This document shows, in pieces, positions 25,866-34,578 of a stretch of 64,000 bases of DNA. The stretch spans positions 1 through 64,000 of the forward strand of contig JAGNLM010000002.1 in NCBI GenBank assembly GCA_017999615.1. Direction: 5' to 3'. Source of the DNA: Gammaproteobacteria bacterium (GTDB lineage Bacteria; Pseudomonadota; Gammaproteobacteria; JAABTG01). Under the pieces are notes generated by a model. That model did not search any database. It was not told where the DNA came from and worked only from the letters and a program-made list of their open reading frames with translations. Position numbers and translations under genes: made by a program. Each line of letters opens with the position of its first letter. Positions within the stretch are counted from its first letter, which is position 1.

Positions 25866-27698
25866 TCAGCTGGCGGGCCGACCCACCCCGAGCCAGGCGC
25901 CGCGCCGCTCGCGGGTCGCCTCGTCCACGTCCTCCCGCAGGGTGAGGACGCAGGTGTCGAGGGGGGCCTGGGTGAGCGTCACGGACCGCTCGACGAGCTC
26001 GTCCCGGCGAAAGGCGTGGACCTGGACTCGGCTCCCGACCGCGTGCCGGGACACCGCCCGGTCCAGGGTCCCGTGGCTCACCCGCAACCCGTCCAGGGCC
26101 ACCAGCAGGTCTCCGGCGGAGAGCCCCGCGGCCTGGGCGGCGCCACCATCGTACACGTGCGTCAGACGCGCCCCGCCCTCCGCGGCCTCCGTGCGCACGC
26201 CGAGCGCGGGCCGCTCGGCCCGCTCCGGGCCGCTCGCCGGTCGCCCACCCCGGTCCTCCGCCGATTCGGCGGGTCGCAGGCGGAAGTCGACGCCGACCCA
26301 GGCGAGCAGCTCGCGCAGCGGCGGGTCTTCCGTCCCGCGCACGAACCGCTCGAAGAACTCCCCGAGCGGCGCTCCCGCCACGGCCTCGGCCTCACGCTCC
26401 ACACCGTCCTCGGGGACTCCGACGCCGGTGCGTCCGTAACGCTCCCAGAGTGCCCGCAGGACGTCGTCCAGGCTCCGGGCGCCCCCCGTGCGCTGGCGCA
26501 GGGTCAGATCCAGCGCGAGGGCCACCAGCGCCCCCTTGGCGTAGTAGCTGACCACCGCGTTGGGGGTGTTCTCGTCGGGGCGGTAGAACTTGATCCAGGC
26601 GTCGAGGCTCGACTCCGCGAGCGTCTGGCGCAATCGCCCCGGGGTGCGCCAGACACGAGTGGCGGTCTCGCCGAGGAGCTGCAGGTAGTCCGACACCTCG
26701 ATGACCCCTGCCCGCGCGAGCGCCAGGTCGTCGTAGTAGGACGTGACTCCCTCGAAGGCCCACAGCAGCGTGGTGTACTGTTCCCGGGTCAGGTCGTAGG
26801 GAGTGAAGGCCGCGGGCCGGATCCGCTTGACCAGCCAGGCGTGGAAGTATTCGTGGCTCGCGAGCCCGAGGAAGGTCCGGTATCCCTCCGCGACGGGCCC
26901 GTCCCCGGGCGGCGGGAGGTCGTCCCGCCGGCAGAGCAGGCTCGCGCTGGCGCGGTGCTCGAGCCCCCCGTAACCCTCGCCGACCGCCGTGACCAGGAAC
27001 AGGAAGCGCTCGAACGGGGGGGCGCCGCCGAAGAGACCGCAGTGGCACTCACAGACCCGGCGAAGGTCCCGGGCGAGACGCTCGCAATCCACGCGGTGCC
27101 CGCCCGAGATCGCGACCTCGTGCGGGACCCCGCCGGCCTCGAATTCCACGAGCGTGAGCCGGCCCACCTCGACCGGGTGGTCGATCAACTCGTCGTAGTC
27201 AGCCGCCGCGTAGGTCCCGAGCCCCCCGGGCACGGCCCCTGCGCGGGGCATCGTGGTCGCCACCCGCCAGTCTCGCGCCCCTTCGGCCCCGGGGCATACC
27301 AGCTCCAGTCGGCAGGGGCGGTGCTCCCGCCCCACGGCGTAGACCAGGAGACTCGCGCCGTTGAAGTAGGCGCGGTCGGCGTCCAGGTAGGCGCCGCGCA
27401 CCGACAGGTCGTGCGCGTAGACCTCGTAGACGAGGGACAGCGGCCCGGCCACCGGGGCGCAACGCCAGCTCTGCTTGTCGACCTTCCAAACGGCGACGGG
27501 CCTCCCGCCGGCCTCGGCTCGGCAACCGAGCACGTGGCGCGAGAATTCCCGGATGAGATAGCTGCCCGGGATCCAGGCGGGAAGACGGAAGAGCTGGCCC
27601 TCGGGGTCAGGGTCCGAGACGGTGCAGGTGACCTGGAAGCGGTGGGCGGCCGGCTCCGCGGCGGCAACGCGGTAGACGACGGGCTCCGGATCGGTCAT
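25866..27698 (-). CDS. Peptidase M61 family protein with PDZ domain
   Basis: 610-residue putative glycyl aminopeptidase family member. Beta-rich N-terminal domain (1-180, IPGSYLIREFSRHV motif), thermolysin-like catalytic domain with zinc motif HEYFHAWLVKRIRP near residue 281 and the downstream Glu ligand in EGVTSYYDDL, then a C-terminal PDZ domain (about 495-570, HVYDGGAAQAAGLSAGDLL). No signal peptide, so probably cytoplasmic. Between the ABC operon and bcp on the same strand, with spacers of 40-70 bp, so it may share a transcript. No clear ribosome-binding site before the ATG. Confidence 0.92.
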   Translation of the reverse strand: MTDPEPVVYRVAAAEPAAHRFQVTCTVSDPDPEGQLFRLPAWIPGSYLIREFSRHVLGCRAEAGGRPVAVWKVDKQSWRCAPVAGPLSLVYEVYAHDLSVRGAYLDADRAYFNGASLLVYAVGREHRPCRLELVCPGAEGARDWRVATTMPRAGAVPGGLGTYAAADYDELIDHPVEVGRLTLVEFEAGGVPHEVAISGGHRVDCERLARDLRRVCECHCGLFGGAPPFERFLFLVTAVGEGYGGLEHRASASLLCRRDDLPPPGDGPVAEGYRTFLGLASHEYFHAWLVKRIRPAAFTPYDLTREQYTTLLWAFEGVTSYYDDLALARAGVIEVSDYLQLLGETATRVWRTPGRLRQTLAESSLDAWIKFYRPDENTPNAVVSYYAKGALVALALDLTLRQRTGGARSLDDVLRALWERYGRTGVGVPEDGVEREAEAVAGAPLGEFFERFVRGTEDPPLRELLAWVGVDFRLRPAESAEDRGGRPASGPERAERPALGVRTEAAEGGARLTHVYDGGAAQAAGLSAGDLLVALDGLRVSHGTLDRAVSRHAVGSRVQVHAFRRDELVERSVTLTQAPLDTCVLTLREDVDEATRERRGAWLGVGRPAS

Positions 27699-27738
27699 GA
27701 GAGCGGCCCCGGCGGGCAGGTGCGCTGCCCGGCCCCCC

Positions 27739-28203
27739 TCACCCCATCTCCTTCACCCACTCGAGGGCCCGCGCCGCGTGGCCCTTCGGGGACACCCCGT
27801 ACTCGGCGATACGGACCTTCCCCTCCGGGTCGATGACGAAGGTCGACCGCACGATAGCCATGGCCTTGAGCCCGTTCTTCTCCTTCTCCTGGTACACCCC
27901 GTAGCTGGCGCACGCCTCCCGGTCCACGTCCGCGAGGAGAGTGACCTTCAGGCCGTACTTGTCCCGGAAGGCCTGGTGGCTGAAACAGTCGTCGGGGCTC
28001 ACCCCGGTCACGTCCGCGCCCTCGGCCTCGAACTCGTCGAGGAGCTCGGTGAAATCCGTGGCCATCAGGGTGCACCCCGGGGTGTCGTCCTTCGGGTAGA
28101 AGTACAGCACCAGCTTGCGCCCTGCGAACTCGCCGAGGGTGCGCAGGTGCATCTCGGTGTCCGGCAATGAGAAATCGGGAGCCTTGTCGCCTGGGCCCAG
28201 CAT
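27739..28203 (-). CDS. bcp: Thioredoxin-dependent peroxiredoxin (Bcp/PrxQ)
   Basis: 154-residue cytoplasmic peroxidase reducing hydroperoxides. The peroxidatic Cys is in YPKDDTPGCTLMATDF (Cys44). The usual PrxQ resolving Cys five residues later is replaced (TLMATDF), but other cysteines occur at about 73 (SPDDCFSH) and about 97 (REACASYG), so resolution may be by another Cys or intermolecular. ATG 28203 has GGAGGGG 6 nt upstream; the frame extends far upstream but only as shadow of the ccm gene. Confidence 0.93.
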   Translation of the reverse strand: MLGPGDKAPDFSLPDTEMHLRTLGEFAGRKLVLYFYPKDDTPGCTLMATDFTELLDEFEAEGADVTGVSPDDCFSHQAFRDKYGLKVTLLADVDREACASYGVYQEKEKNGLKAMAIVRSTFVIDPEGKVRIAEYGVSPKGHAARALEWVKEMG

Positions 28204-28303
28204 GCCGTCCCCTCCGATCCAGTCCGCGCCTGTGCTCGAATGCGCCGCAGGCAGGCTCGGGCGGATGCCGGACCGGGACCGCGGGCGGCGGCATGATGTT
28301 GGG

Positions 28304-28338
28304 AAAAAACGGCCGCCGCAAGAGGCTGGCGGCGGCCG
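28304..28338 (-). terminator. Rho-independent terminator after ccmI
   Basis: On the minus strand, perfect 10-bp arms CGGCCGCCGC and GCGGCGGCCG with a 9-nt loop, then TTTTTT. It closes the ccmF/H-ccmI transcript before bcp. Confidence 0.85.
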
Positions 28339-28361
28339 CGTAGCCGGGAAGACGTAACGGA

Positions 28362-29276
28362 TCAGGGCGCGGGCGGGACGGTCTCCACCGGGGCGGCCTC
28401 GGGGGTGGGGCTCTGCGCCGGCAGCAGCGTCTCTCCGAGCGTCACGCCAAGACCCGCCTCCGCGCGGCGCCGGGCCTCCCGGGCGGCGGAGGCGATCTCC
28501 TCGGCGAACGGCGTACCCTCGGGCAGGACGCGTAGCAGGCGCTTCCAGTGGAAGCCCGCCTGCTTGTAGTTGCCCTTGCTGAAGTGGTGCAGCCCGGCGA
28601 GCTCCAGGGCCTTCGGGTCTGTCACGTCCAGCTCCAGCGCCTTGTACACGAGGGCCATCGGCTCGCCTTCCAGGTCGGTACCCCGCGCCATGGCAATGGC
28701 CTCGGCGTACGCCGACCACGCGCTCGCCTGCTCGGGCAGGAGCTCGGTGGCGCGCTTCAGGGCCCGGACGGCGTCCTCGGCCCGCTCCGCCTGCACGTAG
28801 TGCCTGCCGAGCAGCAGCCAGCCCTCTCCGTCGTCGGGGCGTTCCTGGACCCGCGCCTCGAGCTCCGGCAGGGTGGGCTCGGCCGGCAGGGCAGCCCCCT
28901 CCCCCCCGGGGACGGCCGGAGTCCCCTCCGCCGGGACGCCCGGGGCGCCTTCCGCCGCCGCTGCCGGAGTCCCGGGCACGGGGGCAGCCGCCGTCGCCTC
29001 GCCAGGGGAAACCGCGGCGGTCGCCTCGGCGCTCGCGCCCACGGCCGGTTCCGCCGCGGGCCGGGGCGGCTCCACCCGCGACAGGAACACGTACAGGCCA
29101 ATGGCCGCGGCGGGGACCAGGACGGCCAGCAGGAGCGCGAGGCGCCCCCGGGCCGTGCCTCCAGCTTCGGCCGCGTCGCGCCGGCGCAGGAGCGGCGCCA
29201 GGATGAAGGCCAGTCCGACCACCACCAGGGCGGCCGCCAGGACCCAGAACAGGATGGTCTCTCGAGGCATGGTCAT
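28362..29276 (-). CDS. ccmI: Cytochrome c maturation protein CcmI (TPR)
   Basis: 304 residues. Two N-terminal membrane helices (about 6-28 and 46-64), an Ala/Pro/Gly-rich linker (about 70-130), then a periplasmic TPR domain (about 130-260; EGWLLLGRHYVQAERAEDAVRAL). CcmI chaperones apocytochrome c to the CcmF/H heme ligation complex. ATG 29276 overlaps the stop of the ccmF-ccmH gene (ATGA). The linker is Pro/Ala-rich and long for the family. Closed by a strong terminator. Confidence 0.9.
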   Translation of the reverse strand: MTMPRETILFWVLAAALVVVGLAFILAPLLRRRDAAEAGGTARGRLALLLAVLVPAAAIGLYVFLSRVEPPRPAAEPAVGASAEATAAVSPGEATAAAPVPGTPAAAAEGAPGVPAEGTPAVPGGEGAALPAEPTLPELEARVQERPDDGEGWLLLGRHYVQAERAEDAVRALKRATELLPEQASAWSAYAEAIAMARGTDLEGEPMALVYKALELDVTDPKALELAGLHHFSKGNYKQAGFHWKRLLRVLPEGTPFAEEIASAAREARRRAEAGLGVTLGETLLPAQSPTPEAAPVETVPPAP

Positions 29277-31681
29277 GAGGGGTGTGACTCCGGGTCGAGG
29301 GGAAGGGATTCCGGCTGCGCCGGCGAGGTCGCCCCCTCGGCGGGGGGCACGTTCGTGGCCCTGGCACGACGCAGGTACGCGAGCAGGCCGGCGATTGCCG
29401 AGGCCGCAATCACTGCCGGTCCGAACCACAACAGCCACGTCTCCGGCTTGACCCGGGGACGGTACAGCACGAAATCACCGTAGCGCTGGACCAGGAACTC
29501 GACGACCTCCTCGTCCGAGTGCCCGGCGCGCATCAGGTCGCGGATCTCGCGGCGCAGGTCCTCGGCGAGGTCGGCCCGCGAGCCGGCGAGGGATTCGTTC
29601 TGGCACACCACGCAGCGCAGCTCCTGGGCGAGCCGCACGAGGCGTGCCTCGCTCACCGGGTCCTCGGCAAGCGGCTGGGCCTCGCGGGCCCCTGCGTCCG
29701 GCGCGAAGGACGCCCCCGCCGCAAGCGAGGCGGCCAGGAACACCCCCATCACGGGGCCCGCCCGGCCCCGCCGGCCCGCCAGGGTCACCAGCCCGCCCAG
29801 GACGGCGAGCAGCGCACCGCCCCAGATCCAGGACACGAACGGCTTCAGGTACACGCTGACGCTCCACGCCCCGTTGCCGAGCGACTGACCCAGGGAGACA
29901 TAGAGGTCGTGGCTGGGGCGCGAGTCGATCGCGGCCTCGGTCATGGTCATCTCCGAGGCGCTGTAGACCCTCTTCTCGGGACGCAGGAGGTGGGACTCCC
30001 GCCCGGCCCCCGTCACCTCGACCGCGGCCTGCGCCGCCACGTAATTCGGGCCGTCCACGCGGGCCACGCCGTAAAAGAGCAGGGTGTAGCCGCCGAGGCT
30101 GACGGTGTCCCCGGGGGCCATCCGGACGTGGCGCTCGGAGGCGAGGCCACCGACGAGACTGACGCCGATCACGGCCACGGCCACGCCCAGGTGCGCGAGC
30201 GTCATGCCGTAGAAGCTCGCGGGCGGCGCCGCGGTCCGCGCGAACGGCCCGCCGGGGGCGGCACGCCAGCGCGCCAGCACGCTGGCGAGGGTCGTCACCG
30301 CGATCCAGGCCGCGAGCCCCAGACCGACCCCGGGCAGGGGACGCCAGATGTGGAGCGCGAGGCCCGCCCCGAGCGCGATGGCCACACTCAGGAACGCCGC
30401 GCCACGAACCCTCCGCCACAGAGCACCCGGCCTGTCCTCGCCCCAGAGGGTCAGGGGTCCCAGTCCCAGCAACAGGAGGAACGGCAGGGCCACCGGCACG
30501 AAGACCGCCTCGAAGTACGGGGGCCCCACGGAGACCTTGCCGAAACCGAGGGCGTCGAGGACCAGGGGGTAGACGGTCCCGAGCAGCACGAAGGCGGCGG
30601 CGGTGAGCAGCAGCACGTTGCCCGCGAGCAGGAGCGACTCCCGGGACAGCGGGGCGAAGCCGCGGGCCCCGGCAAGGCGGTGCGCGCGCAGGGCGAAGAG
30701 CAGCAGGGGGCCACCGACCACGAGGGTCAGCAGGGTCAGGATGAACACGCCCCGGGCGGGGTCGATGGCGAAGGCGTGCACGGAGGACAGCACCCCGGAG
30801 CGCACCAGGAAGGTGCCGAGGAGGCTCAGGGCGAACGTGGTGATCGAGAGCAGCAGGGTCCAGACCCGGAGCGACCCTCGCTTGTGCACCACCGCCAGCG
30901 AGTGCACCAGGGCGGTCCCGGAGAGCCAGGGCATCAGCGCGGCGTTCTCCGTGGGGTCCCAGAACCACCACCCACCCCAGCCCAGCTCGTAGTAGGCCCA
31001 CCAACTGCCGAGCGCAAGCCCCGCGGTGAGGCAAACCCAGGCCGCGGTGGTCCAGGGCCGCGCCCAGCGGGCCCACGCCGCGTCGAGCCGGCCGGCGATC
31101 AGTGCGGCGACCGCGAAGGCGAAGGCGACCGAAAAACCGACGTAACCCAGGTACAGCATGGGCGGATGCACCACCATACCCGGGTCCTGAAGCAGTGGGT
31201 GCAGGTCGGCGCCCTCCATGGGCACCGGGGAGAGACGGCGGAAGGGGCTCGAGGTCGTCAGCAGGAAGAGCAGGAAGCCGGTGCTGACGAGCCCCATGAC
31301 CCCGATGACCCGTGCCAGGAGGTCGCGTGGGAGTTGCCGGCCGACGAGGCCCACCGCGGCCGTCCACCCCGCGAGGAACAGGGTCCACAGGAGGAGCGAC
31401 CCCTCGTGGGACCCCCAGAGGGCCGTGAAACGGTAGATGGCCGGGAGCTTCGAATACGAGTTGTGGGCGACGTTCTCCACCGAGAAGTCGTTGACCAGGA
31501 AGGCGTAGGCGAGCGCGGCGAAGGCGAGCGCGACGAACGCGAACTGCCCCACGGCGACCGGCCGGGCCATCCCCATCCAGAGCGAATCGCCGCGGGCGGC
31601 ACCGGCCAGCGGCACGAGCCCCTGGACCGCCGCCAGGACCAGCGCGAGAACCAGGGCGAAGTGGCCGAGTTCGGGAATCAT
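29273..31681 (-). CDS. Fused cytochrome c heme lyase CcmF-CcmH
   Basis: 802 residues in one frame. Residues 1 to about 645 are CcmF: many membrane helices, the heme-handling WWD segment GWGGWWFWDPTENAALMPW near 233, and conserved HPPMLYLGYVG. Immediately after the normal CcmF end (GGLVTLAGRRGRAG) comes a complete CcmH with a signal-peptide-like helix (about 645-668), the redox motif RCVVCQNESLAGS near 690, and a C-terminal membrane anchor. There is no stop codon between them. The thioredoxin-like ccmG that usually lies between ccmF and ccmH is absent. An internal ATG at 29749 begins the CcmH signal sequence and could also yield free CcmH. Works with CcmI, whose gene overlaps the 3' end. Confidence 0.92.
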   Translation of the reverse strand: MIPELGHFALVLALVLAAVQGLVPLAGAARGDSLWMGMARPVAVGQFAFVALAFAALAYAFLVNDFSVENVAHNSYSKLPAIYRFTALWGSHEGSLLLWTLFLAGWTAAVGLVGRQLPRDLLARVIGVMGLVSTGFLLFLLTTSSPFRRLSPVPMEGADLHPLLQDPGMVVHPPMLYLGYVGFSVAFAFAVAALIAGRLDAAWARWARPWTTAAWVCLTAGLALGSWWAYYELGWGGWWFWDPTENAALMPWLSGTALVHSLAVVHKRGSLRVWTLLLSITTFALSLLGTFLVRSGVLSSVHAFAIDPARGVFILTLLTLVVGGPLLLFALRAHRLAGARGFAPLSRESLLLAGNVLLLTAAAFVLLGTVYPLVLDALGFGKVSVGPPYFEAVFVPVALPFLLLLGLGPLTLWGEDRPGALWRRVRGAAFLSVAIALGAGLALHIWRPLPGVGLGLAAWIAVTTLASVLARWRAAPGGPFARTAAPPASFYGMTLAHLGVAVAVIGVSLVGGLASERHVRMAPGDTVSLGGYTLLFYGVARVDGPNYVAAQAAVEVTGAGRESHLLRPEKRVYSASEMTMTEAAIDSRPSHDLYVSLGQSLGNGAWSVSVYLKPFVSWIWGGALLAVLGGLVTLAGRRGRAGPVMGVFLAASLAAGASFAPDAGAREAQPLAEDPVSEARLVRLAQELRCVVCQNESLAGSRADLAEDLRREIRDLMRAGHSDEEVVEFLVQRYGDFVLYRPRVKPETWLLWFGPAVIAASAIAGLLAYLRRARATNVPPAEGATSPAQPESLPLDPESHPS

Positions 31682-31706
31682 CGTGGAGGCCGCGCGAAGA
31701 ACGGGA

Positions 31707-31718
31707 GGTTCCGGAACC
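31707..31718. promoter_or_regulatory. 12-bp perfect palindrome in the ccmF leader
   Basis: GGTTCCGGAACC lies 26 bp before the ccmF ATG, next to a -10-like TATCCT on the minus strand. Possible operator; weak evidence. Confidence 0.25.
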
Positions 31719-31734
31719 GTCCGGAGGATACGAC

Positions 31735-31770
31735 AAAAAAAGGGGGGGGCGCGGCATCCGCCGGCCCCCC
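31735..31770 (-). terminator. Rho-independent terminator after the octaheme nitrite reductase gene
   Basis: On the minus strand a run of seven G, a GCCGGCGGATGCCGC core and seven to eight C form a long GC hairpin, followed by TTTTTTT. It lies about 27 bp after the stop and separates this gene from ccmF. Confidence 0.9.
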
Positions 31771-31796
31771 CGTCCTTCAGGGGAACGAGCCCTACA

Positions 31797-33479
31797 TTAC
31801 TTCGCAGCCACGGCGCACTTCGACGCCTTCGCAGCGGCCTCGTTCAGCATCTTCATGCCGTCCTGGGCCAGCGTGATCGCCTTCGACAGGGACTCACGCG
31901 CGATCGCCGGGTTGTGGAAGCCCACCGAGTTCTCGGCAGTCCACCACTCCCAGAGCGGATGCATGGTCTCGTGCATGTCGCGAGCCTTCTTCAGGGTCTC
32001 CTCGTCCACGCACGCGGCCTTGGCCTTCGCGAAGGCATCGATGAACTGCGAGATCCAGAACTCCGCCTTGATGATCTTTCCGTTGATCATGTTCTGGATG
32101 TTGTCGATCTGATACTCGGCCTCTTCCTCGGTCCAGGCATGGCACTTGGAGCAGGTGTCGTGGAGCTGGTACTTCGCGCTCCGCTGACCGTGCCAAGTGT
32201 AGGTCTTGCCCTGCAGGCCCGATTTCACCTTCGGCATGTGGCAGTCCTTGCACTCCACACCCGCACGCTCGTGCTTGCTGCCCCAGTTGGTCTCGGCCTC
32301 CGGGTGCTGCATCTTGGTGATCAGGGCGCCGGTCACCGCATGCTTGAAGTCGCGGAAGAAGACCTTGTCCATGGTCGCCTTGTAGTCCAGCATGTTGGCC
32401 CACGGGAAGAAGTTGGTCAGCTGGCTGTCCATCTTCACGGAGTACTCGCCGGTCCGGGTGTCGAAGCCCGGGTTGCAGTTGTACTCCACGTGGCACTGGG
32501 CGCACATGACGTTGGAGTCGGGCCGGCTCAGGAGGCCGATGGCCCGGAAGTCCCGGAACATGACCTTCTTGATCTGGCTCTTCTCGCTCTTCGCCTTGTC
32601 GTAGGGGTAGGTCCCGAGGCCGCGGTCCACCACCGCCTGGATCAGGCCGTCGCGAACGACGCGCGGCGCGGTCGAGTGCGGGTCGTGGCAGTAGAAGCAG
32701 TTCAGGCCGTGCTTCAGGTCACGCGCGAAGGCCACCGTCTTGGACGTGCGATCCCACTTGGCGCGAGGATCGGGGTCGCCCATGTACTTCCACTTCAGGA
32801 TGTGGTCCTGGGTCTTGCAGGTCAAGCAGACCGGGTTCGCCGCCGTCGCCGAGTACGGGAGGAACTTCTTCTGCTCGTCGGTGGAGGGCTCCACGTCCAC
32901 CAGGATCGACCACAGGTCCTTGGAGGCCGCGTTCGTGTTGGTGACCTCGGTCCAGTTCTTCAGCTGGAACCGGCCGCCGTAGGCGCGGTCTACGATCAGG
33001 TGATCCATCAACATGAACACGTGCTGGCGCGGCTCGCAGTGCTCGAACGCGAAGCCGTGGCCCTGGATCAGCTTGTCGAACATCGGCGACCGGCTTCCGA
33101 AGGAAGCCTTCTCGATGCGCGCCGCGGACTTCAGCTGCATCTCGAGGAAGGAGCCGTACTGGTCCGCGTGGCAGGTGCCGCACACGGAGTGACCCGTGAG
33201 GGTGACCGGCTTGGACATCGGCCCCTTGGCGATGTGCTCCTCACTTCCCGTGTGGCAGAACGCGCAGTTGATGCTGGCGTGCTTGCCGGCAACGTGCATC
33301 TCTTTGATCTGGACGTGACACCCGTAGCAAACCTCTTCCTGCACGGGCTTGACGGCCCCGGAACTCGCCGCGGGAACCGTCTGTGTCGGTGCCGGCTTAT
33401 CCGCCGCCCAGGCGCTCCCTGCGCCGCCGGCGAGGAAAAGCAGGCCCGTCGCCACGTGCACCCACTTCTTTTGTAGCAT
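31797..33479 (-). CDS. Octaheme cytochrome c nitrite reductase (TvNiR/ONR type)
   Basis: Periplasmic reductase expected to take nitrite to ammonia in a six-electron step. 560-residue precursor with a signal peptide (ending GSAWA, about residue 26). Eight heme motifs: CYGCH (50), CAFCH (72), CGTCH (100), CLTCK (217), CFYCH (260), CAQCH (325), CKDCH (414) and CSKCH (444). The single CxxCK marks the catalytic heme, as in NrfA and ONR. YNC just after the sixth motif matches the Tyr-x-Cys thioether pair known from the Thioalkalivibrio enzyme, and CEPRQH may carry the active-site Arg. ATG 33479 has GAGGGG 8 nt upstream. Heme insertion needs the neighbouring Ccm genes; NrfA-type CxxCK ligation may also need a dedicated lyase not seen here. 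Confidence 0.95.
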   Translation of the reverse strand: MLQKKWVHVATGLLFLAGGAGSAWAADKPAPTQTVPAASSGAVKPVQEEVCYGCHVQIKEMHVAGKHASINCAFCHTGSEEHIAKGPMSKPVTLTGHSVCGTCHADQYGSFLEMQLKSAARIEKASFGSRSPMFDKLIQGHGFAFEHCEPRQHVFMLMDHLIVDRAYGGRFQLKNWTEVTNTNAASKDLWSILVDVEPSTDEQKKFLPYSATAANPVCLTCKTQDHILKWKYMGDPDPRAKWDRTSKTVAFARDLKHGLNCFYCHDPHSTAPRVVRDGLIQAVVDRGLGTYPYDKAKSEKSQIKKVMFRDFRAIGLLSRPDSNVMCAQCHVEYNCNPGFDTRTGEYSVKMDSQLTNFFPWANMLDYKATMDKVFFRDFKHAVTGALITKMQHPEAETNWGSKHERAGVECKDCHMPKVKSGLQGKTYTWHGQRSAKYQLHDTCSKCHAWTEEEAEYQIDNIQNMINGKIIKAEFWISQFIDAFAKAKAACVDEETLKKARDMHETMHPLWEWWTAENSVGFHNPAIARESLSKAITLAQDGMKMLNEAAAKASKCAVAAK

Positions 33480-33785
33480 GGCTCGACCCCTCGTGAACCC
33501 AACCGGCAGCGCCCGTCCAAACCGCCCGAACCGCTGCCTTCCTCTGTGCAAGGGCCTGAGCGGGGGCTCACCCCGATCAGGCACTCGCCACACCCTGCAA
33601 GCCCGCAGACCTCCCGCGCCACCCGGGCCGACGCCCTTCGACAAAGCAGACACCGCCGAAGTTCCCGGCAGAGGCAAAAAAAGTACACAAATCGGGCTGC
33701 GTTCGAAGGATGACCCACCGCTCGTGGGGTCGACAATGGACCGATTGATCCGCATCAAAGGCCAGTCGAGGTACCATTCAGGCCC
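33480..33785. other. 306-bp divergent promoter region
   Basis: Lies between the octaheme reductase gene (minus) and a DNR-like regulator gene (plus). It contains one perfect FNR box (33745-33758). No small gene or RNA was recognised. The leader of the reductase gene would be about 200 nt if its promoter lies near the box. Confidence 0.6.
33745..33758. promoter_or_regulatory. Perfect FNR/DNR box in the divergent promoter
   Basis: TTGAT-CCGC-ATCAA is an exact match to the FNR consensus. It is about 28 bp from the regulator start and 266 bp from the reductase start, so it may repress or autoregulate one gene and activate the other; the direction cannot be told from sequence. Confidence 0.75.
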
Positions 33786-34514
33786 ATGAGGATGAGGGCT
33801 CCCAACGGCTCCGGGACGACCACACCGATACCCCTGGTGACGGAGACCCTGCGCGCCACCACCCTCTTCTCGGCGTTTCCCGACGCCCACCTGGAGGCCG
33901 TGGCGCGCTTCTCCCGGCTGGCCTCTTTCAGCCCCGAGGAGGAACTCTTCCGCGAGGGGGAGCCCTGCAGCGCCGTGTACTGCTGCATCAGCGGCCTCGT
34001 CAAGCTCTATCTCCTCGGCTCCGACCAGCACGAGAAGGCGCTCGAGTTCGTCGGGGCAGGCCAGACCTTCGCGGAGGCGGCGATGTTCTCGGGCCAGGGT
34101 TACCCTGTGAACGCCGTGGCCCTGGACGTCACCCGTCTCGTCGCCATCGACGCCTTCTCGCTGATGCGCCACCTCCGCCAGCACCCGGAGCTCACCTGGC
34201 AGATGCTGGCGGTCATCAGCCGGAGCCTGCACGCCCTGGTGGGCCAGATCCGCAGCGTCTCCCTGCACAGCGCCGAGCAGCGGGTGGCCTCCTACCTTCT
34301 GGCGAACCACGACCCGGAGGAGCCGGCGCTCCCCATCGGCGGGAACCCCTCCCGGCGCTCGGAGCTGGCGTCGATGCTCGGCCTCACGACCGAGACCCTG
34401 TGCCGGGTGATCGCCAGCTTCCGGCGCCGGGGCTGGATCGAGACCGCAGACCACCAGATCGTGGTCTCCGAGCCCGACGCGCTGCAGGACACCCTGAAGC
34501 GCCCGCGCCGCTGA
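33786..34514 (+). CDS. Crp/Fnr-family regulator, DNR-like
   Basis: 242 residues: cNMP-binding fold (about 25-145, with EEELFREGEPC and GAGQTFAEAAMF, wording typical of the NO-sensing DNR group), dimerisation helix, and winged HTH near 200. The recognition segment TTETLCRVI keeps the Glu and Arg that read TTGA half-sites. It has none of the N-terminal FNR cluster cysteines, so oxygen sensing by Fe-S is unlikely; heme-based NO sensing as in DNR is plausible. Divergent from the octaheme nitrite reductase with a perfect FNR box between, so it probably controls that gene. A second ATG at 33792 is an alternative start. Confidence 0.88.
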   Translation: MRMRAPNGSGTTTPIPLVTETLRATTLFSAFPDAHLEAVARFSRLASFSPEEELFREGEPCSAVYCCISGLVKLYLLGSDQHEKALEFVGAGQTFAEAAMFSGQGYPVNAVALDVTRLVAIDAFSLMRHLRQHPELTWQMLAVISRSLHALVGQIRSVSLHSAEQRVASYLLANHDPEEPALPIGGNPSRRSELASMLGLTTETLCRVIASFRRRGWIETADHQIVVSEPDALQDTLKRPRR

Positions 34515-34578
34515 CCCCCCGGGGCCCGCGCCCCCGGCCCTGCGGGGCCCCGTGCTCCCACGTCTCGCCCCCCCGCGC

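Noticed and set aside
28204-29409. Long N-terminal extension of Bcp
   Set aside because: Shadow of ccmI in another frame; ATG 28203 with GGAGGGG gives the normal family length.
33560-33625. Sigma-54-like GG...GC element in the octaheme reductase leader (minus strand)
   Set aside because: The spacing between GG and GC is off by one base, so it does not fit the strict -24/-12 rule.
33480-34454. N-terminal extension of the octaheme reductase up to 34454
   Set aside because: The frame stays open, but it runs antisense through the DNR-like gene; the ATG at 33479 has a good ribosome-binding site and a signal peptide right after it.
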